Source: Clostridium sp. UBA4548
GTDB lineage: Bacteria > Bacillota > Clostridia > Clostridiales > Clostridiaceae
Reading direction: 5' to 3'
DNA length: 32,894 nucleotides
Assembly (NCBI RefSeq): GCF_002387895.1
Contig: NZ_DGLI01000013.1
Location: 122,222-155,115, forward strand
Shown here: positions 31,187 to 32,894 of the stretch, one piece after another
Position numbering within the stretch: position 1 is the first letter of the stretch
Layout of the letters: each line of letters opens with the position of its first letter
Made by a program: the position numbers and the translations under genes
The notes under the pieces: generated by a model
The model's database searches: none
What the model saw: only the letters and a program-made list of their open reading frames with translations
Told to the model about the DNA's origin: nothing

Positions 31187-31604
31187 GAAAATATTACAAA
31201 TATTTTTAGCATTATATAATACAGGATAAGGTATAAAAACGTACTTAACCACAAGTATGAATTATAAGATTATTTTATAAAAGCTAGGATAACCAGTTAA
31301 CAACAAGGGCTTTGTGGCTATTAGAGTATTATGGTAAACCCCTTGTACAGTAAAAAAATATTATCTAAATCGAAAGTGTTTAAGTGTTTTTTAATAGAGG
31401 AATAAGGTTTAGAAAATTAGGGATTATATTAATAATTAAAGGACAAAAACTTTATAAATACTGTGAATTTTAATTATAAAATGGTATAATTAATGTAAAT
31501 ATAACCCAATGAGGGAAGTTATTTTAGGGGCATTAATTTTAAAATTAATATGTATGTAAAGAACTTCGAAAGCAGTAGACTTAATAAATACAGGGGTTTC
31601 TTAT
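31187..31604. other. Intergenic region upstream of degV
   Basis: An extended -10, TGGTATAAT (31482-31490), is the likely degV promoter; no good -35 accompanies it. An 18-base perfect palindrome, ATTAATTTTAAAATTAAT (31532-31549), follows in the leader. TTCGAA occurs twice (near 31565 and 31636). No long coding frame. Confidence 0.4.
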
Positions 31605-31694
31605 ATGAGTTTGAGTATTTTGGTATTTAATCTTCGAATTAAGAGTAAAAAAGTAGGTTTCTACATTTTGTATTATATATTACAGGCATTTTAA
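31605..31694 (+). CDS. Possible 29-residue leader ORF upstream of degV
   Basis: ATG 31605 follows AGGGG (31592-31596) with an 8-base gap; the frame ends TAA at 31692-31694, 22 bases before the degV start. It reads MSLSILVFNLRIKSKK and then a hydrophobic stretch (VGFYILYYILQAF). VFNLRIK has the same pattern, [IV]-F-x-[LI]-R-x-[RK], as both hflX leader peptides. It may be a leader peptide, a small hydrophobic protein, or chance. Confidence 0.4.
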   Translation: MSLSILVFNLRIKSKKVGFYILYYILQAF

Positions 31695-31716
31695 AAAGAT
31701 GAGGAGAAGAAGTGAT

Positions 31717-32553
31717 ATGAAAATAAAAATTATTGCAGATAGTAGTTGTGATTTATCGAAGGAAATGAAAGAAGAGATGAATATTGAAATTGCACCTTTA
31801 ACCTTACAGTTGGCAGACAAAAGTTATATTGATGATGAAAATTTAGATATAAAACAATATGTTAAGTCAATGGGAGAATGCGAAACTCCACCTAAAACGT
31901 CTTGTCCATCACCACAGGACTATATTAAAAGATATGAAGGAGAGGACAGTGTTTTTGTAGTGACTCTATCCAATAAATTGAGTGGAAGCTATAATAGTGC
32001 AGTTCTAGCTAAAAACATATTTTTAGAAGAGTTTGGACAAAAGTTTATTCATGTCTTTGACTCATTAAGTGCATCTGCAGGAGAAACTGTAATTGCTCTT
32101 AAAATTAATGAACTTAGCAAAAAAAACTTTACAGAGTTAGAGATTGTGGAAAAGGTTACTAAATATAAAAAAGAAATGAAAACTTTTTTCTTATTAGAGA
32201 GCTTAGATCATTTAGCTAAGGCGGGCAGGTTAAACCCTTTTGTTGCAAAGGTAGCCAACATGCTAGCAATTAAGCCAATAATGGGGGCTACAGAGGAAGG
32301 AACAATTAGATTAGTTGAAAAAACTAGAGGCTATAAAAAAGCCTTTAATAGATTTTTAGAAATCATTGGTGAAGAGGGTAGCCATTTAGAAGAAAAGATT
32401 CTTGGAATCGCCCATTGCAATTGTTTAGATAGAGCCTTAAGTTTTAAGGAAGAAGTATTAAAGAAATATAATTTTAAAGAGGTAGTTATTGTGGAGATGA
32501 AGGGACTAAGTTCCACCTATGCGGACGATGGTGGATTAGTTATAGCTTTCTAA
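31717..32553 (+). CDS. DegV family fatty-acid-binding protein
   Basis: A 278-residue DegV-fold protein. IIADSSCDLSKEM at the N-terminus, KTSCPSPQDY with its conserved Thr-Ser-x-Pro, LSNKLSGSYNSA, and LDHLAKAGRLNPFVAKVANM mark the family. Homologues (FakB proteins) present fatty acids to the FakA kinase for entry into phospholipid synthesis. No fakA-like gene is nearby, and clostridia carry several DegV copies, so FakB function is inferred. The frame opens at 31699, but GAGGAG at 31701-31706 is a ribosome binding site for ATG 31717. Confidence 0.87.
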   Translation: MKIKIIADSSCDLSKEMKEEMNIEIAPLTLQLADKSYIDDENLDIKQYVKSMGECETPPKTSCPSPQDYIKRYEGEDSVFVVTLSNKLSGSYNSAVLAKNIFLEEFGQKFIHVFDSLSASAGETVIALKINELSKKNFTELEIVEKVTKYKKEMKTFFLLESLDHLAKAGRLNPFVAKVANMLAIKPIMGATEEGTIRLVEKTRGYKKAFNRFLEIIGEEGSHLEEKILGIAHCNCLDRALSFKEEVLKKYNFKEVVIVEMKGLSSTYADDGGLVIAF

Positions 32554-32578
32554 CAAACACTTTGCTTTAATAAGAAAA

Positions 32579-32613
32579 AAAGATGTAGGTAAAATTAATC
32601 ACCTACATCTTTT
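32579..32613 (+). terminator. Intrinsic terminator after degV
   Basis: AAAGATGTAGGT and ACCTACATCTTT (32579-32612) form a perfect 12-bp stem with T residues following and A residues before, so it can serve both converging genes. Confidence 0.85.
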
Positions 32614-32734
32614 CTTCTATTATAATCAAATTAGAAAAGCTAAGCCTTAATAATATGATTAATTACATGTTTAAAGTAATTTCAAGTTTTAACCAGTGAC
32701 TAAGTTTAAGCTCACTTTCAAATATAACCAACAA

Positions 32735-32894
32735 TTAGTTAGTTGAGAAATGTTGAGTTGCGTAAACATAGTTTCCTTGGCTGCTGAATACTACTCCTGC
32801 ACCCATTTTTGTCCAATTAGCACTTAAAATGTTTGCTCTGTGTCCTGGAGAGTTCATCCATTGATCAACTAAGTATTTAGCTGTAGTTGTAGCT
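32735..32894 (-). CDS. Second CAP-domain gene, 3' part only (truncated by window end)
   Basis: The last 52 codons and stop of a CAP-domain protein, running off the window. The encoded residues (…WMNSPGHRANIL … YVYATQHFSTN) are identical to the C-terminus of the CAP gene at 23867-24820. Over about 157 bases I count four nucleotide differences, all synonymous. Similarity stops essentially at the stop codon; the downstream flanks differ. Same orientation as the first copy, 8.9 kb apart. Confidence 0.9.
   Translation of the reverse strand, partial: ATTTAKYLVDQWMNSPGHRANILSANWTKMGAGVVFSSQGNYVYATQHFSTN

Noticed and set aside
1..32894. CRISPR array, insertion sequence, prophage or tRNA genes
   Set aside because: No regularly spaced repeats, transposase or integrase motifs, terminal inverted repeats with target duplications, or tRNA cloverleaf sequences were recognised.

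Overview
The window is low-GC, Gram-positive DNA with strong AGGAGG-type ribosome binding sites, T-box and purine-riboswitch leaders, a HydE maturase and an archaeal-type AspS2. Together these point to an anaerobic member of the Clostridiaceae (Clostridium sensu stricto-like). I cannot name a species. There are no rRNA or tRNA genes, intact mobile elements, phage genes or CRISPR arrays; it reads as chromosome.

Layout. (1) 1-10.1 kb is accessory housekeeping: three GNAT acetyltransferases, a DeoR regulator with a dyad operator, an SF0329-like small protein, an ABC-ATPase remnant, a Nudix hydrolase, a DUF1835 protein with an Rpn-like tail, a MazG-like pyrophosphohydrolase, a GpsA-type dehydrogenase, a membrane-anchored Asp-box propeller and a YhhN-type membrane protein. 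(2) 10-14 kb holds an AraC/GyrI-type regulator, hydE ([FeFe]-hydrogenase cofactor maturation) and a cytoplasmic beta-propeller. (3) 14.3-17.7 kb is a translationally coupled module of SPFH (YdjI-like), zinc-ribbon membrane protein (YdjG-like) and TPM protein (YdjH-like), resembling the Bacillus ydjGHI membrane-stress system but without PspA. (4) 17.7-23.7 kb has a P-loop kinase-like protein, adenosine deaminase under an adenine riboswitch, a PiT phosphate transporter with a DUF47 partner behind PhoP-box-like repeats, a uracil-DNA-glycosylase-like protein and two small proteins. (5) 23.9-32.9 kb starts and ends with near-identical CAP-domain genes in the same orientation. Between them lie hflX, a murA with Asp in place of the catalytic Cys, aspS2 behind two T-box antiterminator modules, and degV.

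The most unusual region is the roughly 0.7-kb leader of hflX. It carries a promoter, a 12-codon leader ORF ending in an Arg-Phe-Arg context, a hairpin module, an intrinsic terminator, a second 14-codon leader ORF with Arg-Leu-Arg, a second hairpin module of matching architecture, and mutually exclusive pairings before hflX. This looks like a tandem, drug-sensing ribosome-stalling attenuator for an HflXr-type ribosome-rescue and antibiotic-resistance GTPase. A third short ORF with the same residue pattern, [IV]-F-x-[LI]-R-x-[RK], lies upstream of degV. The fosfomycin-insensitive type of MurA directly after hflX adds to the antibiotic-tolerance flavour of this segment.

Many start codons were moved downstream of the longest reading frame because a good Shine-Dalgarno sequence overlaps the upstream candidate start; these choices are stated per gene. 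Family assignments come from motif recognition by eye, not from database searches.
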